Shown here in pieces: positions 63,569 to 64,000 of a stretch of 64,000 nt of DNA. Numbering within the stretch: position 1 is the first letter of the stretch; every line of letters begins with the position of its first letter. A program made the translations under genes and the position numbers. Origin of the DNA: Lachnospiraceae bacterium JLR.KK002 (lineage in GTDB: Bacteria; Bacillota; Clostridia; Lachnospirales; Lachnospiraceae); NCBI GenBank assembly GCA_036941025.1, contig JAYMNP010000001.1, positions 806,001 through 870,000 on the forward strand, given 5' to 3'. The notes under the pieces were generated by a model, which saw only the letters and a program-made list of their open reading frames with translations, did no database searches and was not told the DNA's origin.

Positions 63569-64000
63569 ATGGAAAGAAATAATCAGGAAATTATTATTCG
63601 GCCCATGACAGAAGAAGATTACCAAAAGGTATATAAATTATGGAAGACCATCCGGGGATTCGGAATCCGCAGCATGGATGATTCCGAAGAAGGGGTGACG
63701 CGGTTTATCCGCCGTAATCCTTCCACCAGTATGGTGGCGGAGACAGGGGGAGAAATTGTGGGAGCGATTCTCTGCGGCCACGACGGCAGGAGGGGATGCT
63801 TCTATCATGTATGCGTCCGGGAAGACTGCCGGAAGCAGGGCATTGGAACATCCATGGCGGTACAGGCCATGAAAGCATTGCAGGAAGAACAGATTAATAA
63901 GGTATGTCTGATTGCATTTAAGAAAAATGAAGTGGGAAATTCCTTCTGGAAACGTGTGGGCTGGACTTTCCGGGAGGATTTGAACTATTATGATTTTGTA
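63569..64000 (+). CDS. GNAT-family acetyltransferase in the arginine operon (3' truncated)
   Basis: The frame is open to the window end, giving 144 residues. It has the GNAT pattern: IIRPMTEEDYQKVYKLWKTI at the start, IVGAILCGHDGRRGCFYHVC in the middle and the acetyl-CoA loop CRKQGIG. It follows argC by 12 bases with AAGGAAG as a ribosome binding site, so it is likely co-transcribed. A role as an alternative N-acetylglutamate synthase is possible by position but cannot be told from sequence alone. Confidence 0.88.
   Translation, partial: MERNNQEIIIRPMTEEDYQKVYKLWKTIRGFGIRSMDDSEEGVTRFIRRNPSTSMVAETGGEIVGAILCGHDGRRGCFYHVCVREDCRKQGIGTSMAVQAMKALQEEQINKVCLIAFKKNEVGNSFWKRVGWTFREDLNYYDFV

Overview
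The window looks like the chromosome of a Gram-positive gut-type Clostridia bacterium, most likely Lachnospiraceae. This is inferred from strong AGGAGG-type ribosome binding sites, LytTR and SHOCT proteins, a giant 2-hydroxyacyl-CoA dehydratase activase, a DUF2225 protein and the style of the arginine genes. No rRNA, tRNA, integrase, capsid or lysis gene was seen.

Left flank (1-5940): the tail of an RsbW-like anti-sigma ATPase, a MerR regulator with a textbook 19-bp-spacer promoter, a PH-like/SHOCT protein, a LytTR response regulator, and an FtsX-type ABC transporter preceded by two direct repeats 21 bp apart (a likely LytTR operator). A bidirectional terminator closes this part.

Centre (5916-43647): one large contractile injection system (CIS) locus of the eCIS/phage-tail-like class. 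A minus-strand arm encodes a STAND-ATPase/SARP-type regulator, an AAA+ ATPase and an unknown basic protein. The plus-strand arm of about 32 kb encodes one sheath, two tube proteins, a tail-assembly protein, a DUF6760 protein, a 1221-residue Glu/Gln-rich protein, a LysM baseplate-hub protein, a split hub and spike, gp25, two J-type baseplate proteins, a P2 gpI-like protein and an Ig-bearing baseplate protein. These are followed by an EssB-like membrane pseudokinase, a membrane MORN-repeat protein, a Pvc16-type protein with a companion, a PAAR-like tip (DUF4280), a membrane receptor with a catalytically dead adenylyl-cyclase domain, an Asn-rich repeat protein (candidate cargo), a second AAA+ ATPase and a YbjN/secretion-chaperone-like protein. 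There is no recognisable tail fibre, no lysis cassette and no head gene, but three membrane proteins sit among the baseplate genes. I infer a cell-envelope-anchored injection machine rather than a released particle. The locus also carries unusual non-coding structure: tandem 43-bp hairpin repeats with compensatory base changes before gp25, a MITE-like insertion before the LysM gene, and a nested palindrome plus direct repeats in the control region.

Right flank: 43707-48088 is an ion/pH-homeostasis run (membrane protein, ClC, DUF308/HdeD-like, K+ channel, Na+/H+ antiporter). At 48091-49584 a MATE transporter and a Crp-like regulator, both missing their 5' ends, are joined head to head. Then follow a DUF4097 protein, a GNAT enzyme, the activase, a LysM protein, a rhomboid-like pseudoprotease, glnS, a DUF2225 protein, a MORN-like lipoprotein, and divergent argG and argC with an ARG box over the argC -10. 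The window ends inside a GNAT gene.
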